From Astrocystis sublimbata (Eukaryota; Ascomycota; Sordariomycetes; Xylariales; Xylariaceae): a DNA stretch of 64,000 nt. This document shows positions 1 to 13,400 of this stretch, piece after piece (position 1 is the first letter of the stretch; each line of letters starts with the position of its first letter). The stretch covers positions 62,001 through 126,000 of the forward strand of contig JAJNNY010000083.1 of the NCBI GenBank assembly GCA_022453515.1, in the 5' to 3' direction. The notes under the pieces were generated by a model, which did no database searches, was not told the origin of the DNA, and saw only the letters and a list, made by a program, of their open reading frames with translations. The position numbers were made by a program, and so were the translations under genes.

Positions 1-678
1 GTGTTCAGTGTACCACTCCGGGCGCATACGCATGACGCCCCGGTGTACTTTACTCTGCGCAAGCTTTTCGGGTTCTGTCACGAGAATGGGGCAGATACAA
101 CGTCACTTAGATATTAATACGATCAGGTAACTAGTAGACCATTGGCTCGCGCTTATGAATAGCTTCTTGTTATTTATTTTGTACATTTAGAAACTTACCT
201 TAGAAATCATCTGAGTCCAGGTCTACGAGCTCCCTTCTAATTAGAGTCTGCACTGGCTATTCTTCCCATGACTGATCGGGTATTTCCTTACGTAACAGGT
301 TCCTCGTCATACATAGACGAATTTGCCTCATCCCCGCGGGTTGCATTCAGGGATAACTATATTGGATCGTTTCTATATTGTATCACTCCAAATTGCTTAG
401 TGGAATAAGCCCAGGAAGATTGTGACTACTAATTACGTGAGGAGAGCTATACGCAAATATTTAACGATTGCTTTTTTTTCCTTTTTTCAAAATGTTATGA
501 AAATACATAGCGATTATTCAAAGCTTTTCAAAAAAAGATAACTAATGAATTAAGAAAAGTTTTAATGTATATGATAAGCGAGTAACCCACACAACCGAAT
601 GACCTATCTATGCGTTTTCTTATAACAACTTACTTTAAATAACAATATCTTTATTATTAAAAATAGGAAAAATAAGCA
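1..678. other. Left-edge non-coding stretch
   Basis: No gene is recognisable here. Base composition falls towards AT-rich between about 440 and 680, next to the transposon relic that follows, so part of it may be the left end of that element; I could not identify a terminal inverted repeat. Confidence 0.5.
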
Positions 679-2425
679 ACGAAACTCAATTAATCTTAGC
701 CCTCCAGGCTATAGATCAGGATTCTACTTTAAGTATCCGAGCTATAGCAAAAATCTATTCAGTAGATCGAAAAACGCTAGGTCGTCGGAAGCAAGGCCAA
801 CCTTCACGACGCGATATCACGCCTAATTCGCGTAAACTTATAAATCTAAAGGAATCCACAATAGTCCAGAATATATTAGACCTAGATACACGTTCATTTC
901 CTCCCAGATTAGGTAGTATGGAAGATATAGCTAATCGACTACTCCGCGACCGCGACGCGCCGCCCGTCGGCAAACGATGGGCTTCCAACTTCGTAAAGCG
1001 ACAACCAAAGCTCCAGACGCGTTTTAATCGTAAATACGATTACCAGAGAGCCTAATACGAAGATCCAGACGCGTTAAACGCGTAGTTTCAACTTATACGT
1101 AATATAATCGCTAAATACAGTATCGATAAGGCGGATATCTACAACTTTAACGAAACCGGCTTTATAATAGGCGTTATTTCAATAGCGATAGTAGTCACAA
1201 GCGCCGAAAGGCGTGGAAGGCCTAAAATGGCTTAGCAAGGGAATCGGGAATGGGTTACAGTAATCTAGGGCGTTAATTCTCGAGGGTGGGCGGTCCCGCC
1301 GTTTATTGTTATTACTAGCAAATATCACCTATCTTTTTTATACAAAAACAGCCAATTACTAAAAGATTAGCGTATTACTATTAGTAATAAGGGTTAGATA
1401 ATAAATAAGCGAGGCTACGAATAGATTTAGTACTTTAATAAATATACTAAAAGCCGTTCGGTTAGGGTCTATCGTTTTTTTATCTTTAATAGTTACGAAA
1501 GCTATTATTCGACCGAATTTGAGTTTTATTACAAAGATAATAAGATTATTACCTTATATATGCCTCCCTATTTATCTCACTTCCTTTAGCCTCTCGATAT
1601 CGGTTGTTTTAGCCCATTAAAGCAAACGTACGGCCGGTAAATCGAAGATATAATACGTAAGCATATTACCTATATTACTAAAGTCGACTTCTTTCCTACC
1701 TTCTATGCTACTTTTTCGAAAGCTTTTATACTTAAAAATATCTAAAACGGTTTCCGAAGTACTAGTCTTGTGCCTTTTAGTCCGGATTCTATACTTTCGA
1801 AGTTGGATATAAAACTACGGACCCCAACACCCCCCGAATCAGTCCCTGAATTACCTATACCGTGGGTTTCCAAAACACCTAATAACCCAATTAAAGCTAC
1901 ATCACAGACCTAATACATTAAAAATCGAATCGCTCGTCATCAAAATAGTTCGCCTACATTGATTTATCAATCAATCGACCAGCTTACGAAGGGGGCGAAG
2001 GGATTAATGCACCACGTCGCATTACTTCAAGCAGAGGTCCAGGACCTTCGCGAGGCTAATCAAACCCTAAGCAAGCGCCGTAGGGCTAAAAAGATACGTA
2101 TCCGTCAAGGGGGGTCACTTACTTTACAAGAAGGACAAGAACTTGTGTCCCAAAAAGAGGTTCACAAGCAGGGAGAAGAAAGAGAAGATAAAAGCTGTAT
2201 TATTATCGGAGGGGCTTCGGCGAAGCAACGGCACTATAGACAATGCGGTAATACCGGTCATAATACGCGCACATATGAAATCGATATGGATACATCTGGA
2301 GAAGATGATCTTAACGAAGGGTCAGCTGAACAAGCATGCGTAAAAATCAGGGTTGAGTGCAGATTTCCACTTTCGTATAACCTTAAGCTGCTCAGTCTAA
2401 CGCCGGAGACAAAGCTTAGCATATA
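679..2425 (+). pseudogene. RIP-degraded pogo/Fot1-type transposase
   Basis: Reading the plus strand gives a nearly continuous pogo/Fot1-type DDE transposase broken by many stops. An N-terminal helix-turn-helix reads IRAIAKIYSVDRKTLGRR near 743-796. A CENP-B-like DNA-binding block follows, with short motifs FPPRLGSMEDIANRLL and PPVGKRWASNF (about 898-996). The first catalytic block reads YNFNETGF near 1140-1164, where the family has YNFDETGF, so the first catalytic Asp codon has become Asn (G to A). Near the end (1959-2345) there is a coiled stretch and a mutated zinc knuckle (RQCGNTGHNTRTY; the last Cys is Tyr). TAG and TAA stops lie where the family has Trp or Gln, and G-to-A/C-to-T changes dominate, which is the signature of RIP. 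It is inactive. Exact element ends were not resolved. Confidence 0.85.
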
Positions 2426-2993
2426 GCGGAGCGATAAGCAGATCTTATCTTAAGATGGCCAAGATGGAACGCCAACATGCCATAGGGCTGAATAGGGGTG
2501 AGTGTATGAAGTGCAAGGCGAGGCTTGCAGCCATTTAGCGTAACATTCGAAGGTACATAACATATCCACCATTACACTGCATGGTTCAATCGGGCCGCGG
2601 GCAGCTACATGCGATGGGTATGTGGTATGAAGTAATGGCTATCCCTCTTCATAAGTAGCGTACGTCGACACAAGTGTGTCGTGTCATGTACCTAATATTG
2701 TGTTTCTATCCGTGATCACTGTTTCCGGTATTTCTCAAATAGATATGGTCGAACATCTAGATTATACACATAATCATACATACACCGGGAATGTTGGAGT
2801 TCGTCATATATGTGTGTTGTCACGTATGCCTTTCATTTCGATATGATTGGGTACGGTTGTTTTGTTTTATTGTTGTTATTCATATTGTTATACATACATG
2901 ACTCTACCACACTACTTCAATGATATTTTTGTCGAGCTTCATGTATTTTCATCGGCAACCAGCTATCATAGACATCCACACCTTGCCTACTAA
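2426..2993. other. Intergenic, transposon relic to swnH-type gene
   Basis: About 570 bases with no recognisable gene. It holds the 3' flank of the dioxygenase gene (minus strand) and probably the right end of the transposon. The stretch 2820-2900 is T-rich on the plus strand. Confidence 0.5.
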
Positions 2994-4022
2994 TTACGCA
3001 CTTATCCTCTCATAGATAGCTGGGAGGTCTTTGGCAGGGTCTTCATTATCCACCATGCCGAGCCAGGTGCCTGCTGGCTTCTTGAAACCAAGAAGAGTCT
3101 GTAGCTTAGGGCTCATCTTCTCGACCTTACTTCTGGGAGTGCACAAGAACTGGTTCTCCTCTTGGCGAAGAATGCCTCGGCAAAAGACAAGATTTATGAT
3201 CTTGCGAACTTCCCCGGGAATGGTGTTGTATCCGGCTCCATGGAACAAGGTGCCGAGGAAAATGAATGCAGAACCTCGTTCCATTTCTGATCATCATGTT
3301 AGTAAATCTCGAGCCGCAAATGGGATCTCCTTTACGTATAGCTTACCAAGGAACGAGACCTCATCAGGTCGACCGCGTCGATCATGCTCCCACTTGTGAG
3401 ATCCGAGAATGATCATAGTACCACCGTTTTCGCGTGTGACATCTGTACCAGCTAGGAAACAGCTGAAGCCGCTGACATCCTTAAGCTTCATGTCCGTGCT
3501 GTGTTTGCTGGAGAATATCATGTCATCCCTGTGCAGGGCTTGACGGGGAGATCCATGACCGACATAGAACCCCAATGCAATACTCAACAGCGGTTCCACG
3601 ACGAGCTCCTCGGTATGCTCCTCAAACACGGCAGGGTATCTCTCCACCAAGATCTCATTGAGGAGTCCGTCTATGGTCTCATTGGTGTCGAGGATGTTAG
3701 CGATCGTGTCCGACTTCCCGACTAAGCCAGGGACGACGACGGTCTTTTTGCCGATGAAGTTGTCGTAGGACTCATTATCCTCGGCGCGGTTAGGCTTTAC
3801 ATACGGCTCAAGCTCCTCATCGATCTTGTCCAGCGTAGCATGTGAGACAAAGTCTGTCAAGATAACACCGCCATCTCGCTCAAGGACTGCGAGAATCTCC
3901 TCTAACGAGGCCGTCGCTGGAAGCTTGGTGGCGCTTCTAGCGGGCTGATACGAGGCATCGATAGGAGGCAACAGGCGTGGAGCTGTTTCAGCTGAAGGCT
4001 TGTTCTGCTCAGACCGTTCCAT
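2994..4022 (-). CDS. swnH: PhyH-type Fe(II)/2OG dioxygenase, SwnH type
   Basis: Two exons, 4022-3347 and 3286-2994, joined across a 60-nt intron (donor GTAAGC, branch ACTAAC, acceptor CAG) give 322 residues. It is a phytanoyl-CoA-dioxygenase-like non-haem iron enzyme. The HxD iron pair is His164/Asp166 (ALHRDDM), the distal His is near residue 241 (TLFHGAGYN), and a typical core strand reads GGTMIILGSHKW. The first ATG is 4022; the frame is open a little further upstream but only from a TTG codon. In SWN clusters two such enzymes (SwnH1, SwnH2) are proposed to hydroxylate the indolizidine ring. Position beside the hybrid synthetase supports that role here. I cannot tell H1 from H2. Only one copy is in the window. 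It is transcribed away from swnK, leaving a shared 3.4 kb upstream region. Confidence 0.78.
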
Positions 4023-4160
4023 TTTTTTCAATGTTATAGGATGAAGGGAAGAAATGCAATGCAAGTAACCAAGAGGGTTTAGGATATCTTGAAATGATGG
4101 GAATTGGGAATACAGACGCAGCTGACTGTATAGTGGTGGCTTGGGAGTGAATTCATGAAC

Positions 4161-4170
4161 TTGTTATATA
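4161..4170 (-). promoter_or_regulatory. TATA-like element upstream of swnH-type gene
   Basis: On the minus strand the sequence TTATATAA lies about 140 nt upstream of the dioxygenase ATG. The distance suits a core promoter with a short 5' leader. Support is the motif and its position only. Confidence 0.35.
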
Positions 4171-7100
4171 AGCTACATAGCAGTACACAAATATGGGATG
4201 GGCTGATAGACGAGTAGTATTCCATATCTTCCTTACATACAAGGAGTCAGCGCCAGGGCAACGGTAACAAAATGACTTGCATGAGAGTATAACGATACCC
4301 CCCTCCCCCGTTGTCTCCCCCATCCTTGCCCAGGGGTGCTAGTGGAGCAGATATTGCGCTAGTTCCTGCTGAGTAAGATTCTCGGAACATGAAGACAAGG
4401 GGTTTTTCCGGACAAGTAACTTCTGCTAGAGTACTTATTCTTAGGTGGAGGCTGGAGAGCTAGCGTAGCTAATCCAGGCACCCTTGCCCGTGCCGTGGTA
4501 GCGCAGATGCTCGGAAAGAATTCGACGAGCGAGGACAGCTCGACAGACAAATGGCCTGACTGTGCTACCCAGCCACGCCTAGCCACTTGCCGTGAATTAA
4601 TGCATGTCATATTTATTAGTACGAAATATTGTTTCATACTTAGTTGACTAGTTCACAATATCTTCGGCAGTTTTTGTCATCGCTTCCGACTTGCTGCGGG
4701 TCTTGTCAAAGTCCCAGCTCAGAACCACAGATGTGAGGCTATTCAGAGTTCTAGTTTCATTCCGTTTCTGCCTAGCTGCATGATTTGGTACGATGTTGGT
4801 GGCGCTCGGGACGCTGGCTAAGCTCAATCAGTGTGCCGTTAGCATTACTGCGCAGATACTTCGAAGGCCGGCGTGGATTTTACGGGGTCCTATTATGTAG
4901 CTAGGTATGTATATGTATGATAGACGAGCTCCAGGATCGAGACCGGTGTACACTTTAGATTGCATTACATAAGGACTGACACTACGAAGAACTTTGCTCC
5001 TTCGCGAATGTTAAGGTTGATTGAGATTTGGGAGAAGCCCAACTAATACCTAGATACCATGACCATGACGTACATAGCAGAATGTCAAGCACAGACGAAG
5101 AAGGACCCGACTTCCACGCCCTCAATCGACCTTGTGGCTAGCTCTTCAGCAAAGGCCAGGCAACCTGTTATCAGATTGCTTGCCCTCCGCAAACGGGCAT
5201 CAAGACTAGGGGATGGAAGCACGCGAGATAGATATGATATGATTGAATATGAATATGTATCTAATAGCTTAATGTCACGGTAATTAATAAAAAAACAGAG
5301 CGTTATTTCTAATGATGAGAGGCACAGCATCATGTCAGCGTCGTACGCTAATGCATGTGTTCGGTCGCGACTTTGGACTGGACGGATGCATCCTAGGCGT
5401 TGCCGCAGCCGGCGGCAGATCACGATACAGAGTCTTGGCAGACTTTCTGGAGTTAGAGGGATTGAGGTGGAGCCGCTACGTATGCTAGTCCGTCGACGTT
5501 TTGTATCCAACCTTTTGGTGCCTCAATATCCAACCTTTTGCATCGTGACCAGGGGCGGGAACACCCGTGGCGTCAAGAGGGGGGCTCCGGCATCCGCATC
5601 AGACCTGCCGAGCGACACGGGACGCCGCAGACCAGTCCGCTACGCCGCACGTGTCCGCGGTTCATTGTCCGTGGGCAACTACGTGTAGGTACGCGGTTCC
5701 TGGGACTGGTGGGGGAACTGGCGATGCATCGGTGGGGAGGGTGGGGATAGTGGGGGAGTGTAAGTGAGATTCAAGGGTAATATGGATGAGAATATTGAAT
5801 CACATGCCCCCCGGAGAGTTGTTCGGAGTCCGGAAATGCTGACGCAGGGAGTACACGGACGAACCGAACTTCAACTTCGTCTCCGCTTCGCCCAAATTGT
5901 CCGCCTCAAAGCACAACCGGCAGATACTCGCAAAATTATGGGCGCCTATTATGCGGGGAGCTGAGAATAGCGTTGATCACTAGCTGATACTTGGCGCCTG
6001 AGCAAATGACTAATACTGCGGAGCTTTGACTGTCTTAAGCATCTCGGCACTAGGTACATAGATAGTATGGTGAGTCTACTCCTCTCTATCAGATGGAGGC
6101 GTGGAGCAGTCATCAGAGTGTCGAGGGCAACAGTGGAAATGGTCAGTTATGTACCTAGGTAAGCACCAAGGTTTGAATATAGAAAGGAACACCAACCTTG
6201 CTCAAGGACGGTGAACTATCAGCAATTATTACCTCACCCCTCTACGTAATCGAATACTACGGAGTATACGAGTTCAACAGACAAGTTCGTGTTGCTGATC
6301 TGCTCCCAGGACCCAGGGCCAGTGCCCACTTAATAGACTACATACCCTTTGCTTTAAGCTTGGCGAGAAGGAGCTTGGGAAACGGCTGCAGTCTAGAGCC
6401 ACACTAAGCATCAGATCAGGCTGCACCAAGCGAGAATATCGGAACCGCATGCTTGGCCAATGGCATGCTCAGCGACAACTCTTGGCCATAATCACCCATT
6501 ACTACGGGTCAGCTTTGGGCCCGCAAAAGACAACACAAAAATACACGCTCGACACGTACTTGAAACATCAGAATGGTCTGAATGACACCAGAGTCGGACC
6601 AGAGTTGACTTGAGACTGGTAGGACGCCGCGCCCACCGCCGCTTCTCACTCCACAGCAACGGGGAGCGAGTGGCCACACATGATGCAACGTGAGGAGGTC
6701 CTATATTGCGAAGTGGCAAGCTTGTGAGGTCCAGAGACGGCATGCGGCCCTAATGGCAAGCTAGTCAGTCTTTGATAGCACTACTGTAAGTCGTCTGTGA
6801 CAGAGCGCGTTAGGCTCACCTCATCAGAGCTGACTACAGACCACGCCTCACATTTGCATGTCAAAACCATTCTGTACAGTTGGCACTGTTTCGAAAAAAT
6901 TATAACAAGAGTCGGGAAAATCCTAGAAGTGCAGATCACGGACCCTGTAGGCGGCTCGCGGGGCGTGGGCCGCGAGCCCACGGGTCACTTTGGGAGACGT
7001 TGAATGGCATATGAGTATAGGACTAGGAGGCAAAGTAGATCACGGCAACATCCCTGGCCTAGCCGCCGCTTCGCAGGTGCAGATTATGGGGAATGTGCTT

Positions 7101-7426
7101 CTTTTTCAACAGAGGGTAAATTATCACGGCCTTTTTGCGTCATGATTTGTGTTCTGTGATTTGTAATATGGCCATTGATGCCGGGGTGGATGGTTTAATC
7201 GTATAGATTAAAAGGTATACCTGCCCAAGCCGAAGGATGCTGTTGGGAATAATCCATCAGCATCTATCGTCTCCCGGTTTTAGCGTTGTTGTGTTGAGCA
7301 CAATTCATGTTGACTTCATTTGCTCTGATTTTGACTGCTTCAACTACTTGCTCTTATCTGAGAGAAAGATCTGACCCCTACACACTATAATTAGCATTGC
7401 CCCTTATTCACCATTCGTTCGCCAAG
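4171..7426. other. Long divergent upstream region, swnH to swnK
   Basis: About 3.3 kb between two divergently transcribed cluster genes. No open frame in it looks like a protein family. Segment 5330-5760 is GC-rich and 4880-5300 and 6890-7200 are AT-rich, so it is compositionally patchy. It must contain both promoters; the swnK leader (about 7280-7426) is pyrimidine-rich. No degraded SWN gene could be recognised. Confidence 0.5.
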
Positions 7427-10400
7427 ATGCCAACCCTGTCAACATCAAGTCCCATCTCGGAGCAGGACTATGAGACTCTAGTCAACGGTTTCAATGCACT
7501 TGACGATATCTCTTTACTGGGCCATCGTCTGGACGAACTATTTGAAGATGTTGCAACTCGGTTTCCACACAATATCGCCCTGATCCACGACCAAAATGAG
7601 ATGACTTTCGAACAACTGAACGCCTCTGCTAATATTCTTGCTCGATGTCTCGCAAAGCGAGGAACAAAACACAGGGATCTGGTTGGTGTTGCTGTATCGC
7701 GTTCAATAGATCTCATCGTCGTCATCTTGGCTGTATTAAAACTAGGCGCCGGCTATGTCCCTATCGACTCATTGTTCCCAGCCGAACGTATCAATCAGAT
7801 GGTCGAGGATGCCGGCCCAAAACTCATACTCCTCACTGGCACCCCAACAAAGGGCCTTGCGCGCTGGACAGATATATGCTTGAGTGTTGACGACGCAAGA
7901 GACGACTCTATCACCGACACGACCAACCTTCACACAGAAATTGAACTCCAGGATATAGCCTATTCCAACTACACATCAGGCTCAACAGGGCGCCCAAAGG
8001 GCGTCGAGATCGGCCATGGAGCGGCCGCCAACTTCCTGGGCTCGCTACGAAAGTACGAGCCCGGCTGCAACGAGCACGATCGCTTGCTTGCCATCACAAC
8101 CATTTCTTTCGACATGTCGACTCTAGAGATCTTCTTACCTCTGATCTCCGGCGCCACCATGATCGTCGCGAACACATCTGCCATCAAGAACCCACGTGAG
8201 CTCATGGAGCTGATGGAGCGTCACCAGCCGACTATATTGCAAGCCACACCCGCAACGTGGACGATGCTCCTGGAGTCCGGATGGAAGGGAGAGCCGCGGC
8301 TCTCCAAGATCATCACTGGCGGTGAACCGCTTTCCCGCCAACTCGCAGACCGCCTGCTCGCTTCTGCTGATTCAGTATGGAACGTGTATGGACCCTGTGA
8401 GACGACCTACGGAAGCGTAGGGCGAGTTGGGGAGGGAGAGATTCTCGTTGGAAACCCGATGGCCAACGGACGGATCTACGTTCTCGACGACGACATGAAG
8501 CCGGTGCCCATGGGTTGCGAGGGCGAGGTATACATTGGCGGCGGCAGCGTGTCAAATGGGTACCGCAATCTACTCGAACTTACAAACTCTAAATTTCTCA
8601 GCAATCCTTTCCACGGTGGCAGGTTCTTCCGTACTGGTGACCTGGGCCGATTTCTAGGGCCGGGACAGCTCCAAGTTAAAGGGCGCCGGGACGGAGTTGT
8701 CAAAATCCGAGGTCAACGCATAGACGTCGGAGACATTGAGTCGGTCCTTGTCGATCACGTCAACGTGCGCCAGGCGGTAGTTATCAGTCGCGACGATCGA
8801 CTAGTAGCGTACTGCATCGTCGACGGGATTGAATCCGAGGACGGTGCTGTCCTCGACAGCATGCTACGCCCATGGGTTGCCGACCACCTACCAGAGTACA
8901 TGGTGCCATCATTTTTCGTGCGAATGGAAGCTTTCCCCCTATCAACCAGCGAGAAAGTCAATCGCAAGGCCCTCCCTGATCCAATTGAGAGCCTCCGGAG
9001 CCGGGCCACAATACAACCCACCAGCGAGTTGGAAGAGCAGATACAGGCTATCTGGGCTGATGCTCTGGGCCACAATAGCATTAGCATAGAAGACAACTTC
9101 TTCACCATCGGCGGCGATTCTCTGCGCATCATCCGCGTGCAAACAGCGTTGGAGAAGCAGTTCGGTCGAACAGTGCCTGTCTCAAAACTGTTTGAGCACT
9201 ATACGATCAAGGCCTTGGCTGCGTTTTTGGCCGGTATAGACAAAGCTGTCAAACAGCCAGAATCCCTCGCCGGCAGCAATGGATTCATCGGCAGTAACGA
9301 AGATATCGCTGTAGTCTCGATGGCATGTCGACTACCTGGCGGTGTGGCAACACCGGAGGATTTCTGGCAGCTGCTGCACAGCGGCGGCGATGCAACCGTC
9401 GAAATTCCCAAAGATCGATGGGATGCCGACAAGATATACAGCGAAGATCCCGATGTAAACGGCACATCCTACTGCCGCCGAGGCGGTTTCCTTGATGACA
9501 TCTATTCGCACGATGCGTCCTTCTTCGGCATAGCTCCGCGCGAGGCACAAGCAATGGACCCGACACAGCACTTGATGTTGGAGTTGAGTTGGGAAGTTTT
9601 CGAGCGAGCTGGCTATACGAGGGATCAGCTGAACGGCAGCACAACAGGCGTTTTCCTCGGCGTGAGCCATAATGTAACGAACTATATACCACCAGATCTC
9701 CAGGGGTACTCGATTACCGGCAGCGCTAGCGCCACGTTGTCTGGCCGTCTTTCCTACGTGTTAGGCTTGCAAGGACCATCTATGTCTGTCGACGCCGCAT
9801 GCTCAGCATCTCTAGTGGCCACCCACTTAGCCTGCAATGCTCTGCGCCAAGGCGAGTGCAACATGGCTCTGGCTGGCGGTGGTAGCCTCATGCTCAACCC
9901 AGGCATACATATCGAGTTTAGCAAACTTCGTGGCGCGTCGAAGGACGGTCGCTGCCGAGCCTTTTCGGATGACACAGACGGTACAGGATTCAGTGAAGGC
10001 GCTGCAGCCGTCGTGCTGAAGCGTCTGTCTGATGCCCAGCGTGACGGCGACCACATCCACGCTGTTCTTCGTGGTACTGCCGTGAATCATGGCGGCCGCA
10101 GTTCTGGTCTGACAGCTCCCAGTGGCCCTGCCCAGGCGGCACTTATTCGCAATACCCTGGCGCGGTCTGGCCTGGAGCCGAGCGATATCGACTACGTCGA
10201 GGCTCACGGTACTGCTACCAAGCTGGGTGACCCTATTGAAGGTACCGCGCTAGCCGAGGTTTTTGGTCCTTCAAGATCGAGCTCAGAGCCTCTGCGACTC
10301 GGTTCCGCCAAGTCCAACATAGGGCATACCCAAGCCGCCGCTGGCCTTGTTGGTTTGCTGAAGGTTGTGTTGGCATTGCAACACAACTCCCTCCCAAAAA

Positions 10401-13400
10401 CATTGCATGTTAGCAAGCCTACCACGGCAGTAGACTGGAAAGGTGCCAACATGGAGTTAGTACTGGAAAATCGGCCCTGGGTATCGAATACTGATCGAAT
10501 ACGCCGAGCGGGTGTGAGCGCGTTTGGAATTGGTGGAACAAACGCTCACGTCATCGTCGAAGAAGCTCCTAAGACCATCGAGCAGGAGGATGTTAACATT
10601 ACGCTACCCGCTGTCCCTGAAGCTGTCTCTCTCGTACTCTCAGCTCACAGCGACTCTGCTCTAAGGGCACAAGCTGAGAAGCTTCGATTGCACATTGGCA
10701 GCGGGAATGGGAAGAACGACCGTCTGAGCGATGTGGCTTACTCGCTTGCTACAGCCCGGACACACTTCCATCGCAGGCTGGTCGTTACCGAGAAGGACAA
10801 GGAGCGGGCGTTGGCCAAGTTGGAGTCTATCAGTTCGGGCTTCAGCGACTTGCCCAACGCGAATGAGACCGGCAAGTCAAAACTGGCCATGCTCTTCACT
10901 GGGCAAGGCAGCCAATACCCAGGGATGGGCAAGGATCTATATGCTACCTATCCCGTTTTCAAGGAGACCCTAGACCAAATTGCTAGTACCTTCACGGAAC
11001 TAGAGTCGCCCCTTCTCGATGTCATGTGGGCCGAGCCGGGAAGCACAAATGCTTCCTTGTTGAACCGTGCCGACTTTGCCCAGCCCGCCTTGTTTGCTTT
11101 ACAAGTCTCCCTCTGGACATTGTGGCAGAGCTGGGGCGTGAAGCCGGCGTTCCTACTCGGACACAGCGTGGGCGAGCTCGCCGTAGCCCATGTTTCAGGA
11201 ATCTTGGACTTGGCCGACGCTTGCCGCCTTGTTATGATGCGCGGTCGCTTGATGCAAGCCCTTGCAGTGCATGGAAAGATGGCATCGGTTGAAGCAAGCA
11301 GTACCGAAGTCACAACTGCCATCAGAGAGCTAAATCTAGCTGATAAGGTAGAGATAGCAGGCTACAACACACCTCTGCAGACTGTCATATCTGGAGACAT
11401 TGAAGCTGTCGAGGCTGCGGTTTCTCACTTCAAAGATCTTGGCCGCAAGAGCAAGGTCCTCGATACTAGCCACGCTTTCCACTCGCATCATATGAACGGC
11501 ATGCTGGGTGACTTCAAGGCCGTCGCCCAAGCGCTTCGATTCAACCCGCCACAGATCTCTATCATCAGCAGCAAGACTGGTAAGGCTGCCAACACGGGTG
11601 AGCTTGAACAGGCCGAGTATTGGGTTCAGCAAGTGCGCAATGCTGTTCGGTTTAGCGACGCCTTCCAAGAGCTTTCAAATCAAGGTGCGAATGTATTTGT
11701 CGAAATCGGACCTCGTCCCACACTTTGCGGCCTGGGTGCGGCTTGTCTGGATGATGCTTCTAAGTCGAGCGCAGCACTATGGCTGCCCTCTATCAAGCCG
11801 AACATGGATGAGACTTTGGTTATACAAGAGAGCATCGGCAAGTTGCACGTGCGACATGTACCGGTCGACTGGGATGCATACTACGCACCCTTTGGTTGCC
11901 AAAGGGTGTCACTTCCCACTTATGCCTTCCAACGGGAGACCTTCCAGATTGCCAACAAGGGGAATTGGGGCCCCGTCAACTCACAGAGTACCCCTGTCGA
12001 CGAGTCTGTGTCTGATGTTGACAAATTGCTGTTTGACGTGGATTGGCGCCGCATCGAGACACGTGAAATTCACCCACTGGGCAAATGGGGTGTGATCTGC
12101 CCATCAGAAGAAACCCACTGGACAAGCGAGGCACAGCTATCATTGACAACATCAGGCGTGAAGCTGGTAGCCGTGAACCAGCTTCAGGAGGCCGAGCACC
12201 TCGACGGTTTAATCTCTTTGTGGGATTCCAGCGCCGACGTGGTTCCGATAGCGCATGATGTAACCGCAAAAGCATTGCTACAGCTCCAAGAGGCAACCAG
12301 AATCGGATTCGCCGCGCCGATCGTGTGGGTTACTCGTCAAGCCGTAGGTGCTGGCCCCGGCGACAGCCCTCTCGGGATCGGCGCCGCACCGCTATGGGGT
12401 CTAGCTCGCACTGCCCGAAGCGAGCACCCGGAGTTGTGTCTGCGCACCATCGACTTGGGCGAGAAGACTGACACCTCGTTCGGGCTGGCTTTAATGCTGG
12501 GCAATGAGACGGAGATCGCCATCCGCAAAGAGCAGCTTCTTGCGCCGCACATGAAGAGATCTAGCGCAGTCGCTTCGTCGCCAACTCTTCAGCCACTGCT
12601 CCGACTCGATGGAGCTGTGCTGGTCACGGGCGGCCTCGGCGATCTTGGAGGCCGTGTAGCCCGCAGACTAGTGACCGCCCACGGAGTTCGTGACTTGGTC
12701 CTGACATCGCGACGCGGTATGCAGAGCCCTGGTGCTCACGTATTCGTGGCCGAGCTTGCAAAGCTAGGCGCTAAGGCTACTGTTGTCGACGGTGACATCG
12801 CAGACATTGACAACCTCAAATCTATCATGCAACTATTCTCAGCCGACAGACCTCTGCGCGGCGTAGTCCATGCTGCTGGAGTAACTGACTCTGGCATTCT
12901 ATCGTCATTGACCCCCCAGAAGTGTGCCACCACTTTCGCGCCCAAGGTAGACGGCCTCTGGAACCTGCACCAGCTGACCAAGGACATGGATTTGGATGTC
13001 TTCATGCTTTTCTCTTCAATTTCCGGTATTATGGGCTTGCCCGGACTTGGAAACTACGCCGCTGCCAATTCTTTCCTCGACGGGGTCGCACACTTGCGAC
13101 GTGCCCAAGGCCTGCCAGCAACATCAGTGGCATACGGAACTTGGGCCGGCGAGGGCATGGTGACCACTCTTGTCTCAACAACCCGAGCTCACCTGTCACA
13201 GCTTGGATTGGGTTTCCTTGAGCCAGATGACGGTCTGCAATGTTTCGAGCAAGCCGTTCGCGGTGGCCGTGAGCTTACTGTTGCTGCTGTTCTTGATCTA
13301 GAGCAGCTCAAAGCCTATTACGAAGAACAAGGTGGCATGCCCACCTCCTTACGCTCTCTCCTTGGTCCAAACAAAGCCAAGAAGACAGCGGAACCAGCTG

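Noticed and set aside
2994..3284. Separate 96-residue protein starting at 3284
   Set aside because: It is the second exon of the dioxygenase: a consensus 60-nt intron joins it in frame and it carries the distal iron-binding His.
5085..5964. Overlapping short open frames on both strands
   Set aside because: Arg/Ser-rich translations in several frames at once are typical of GC-rich non-coding DNA; no recognisable motif.
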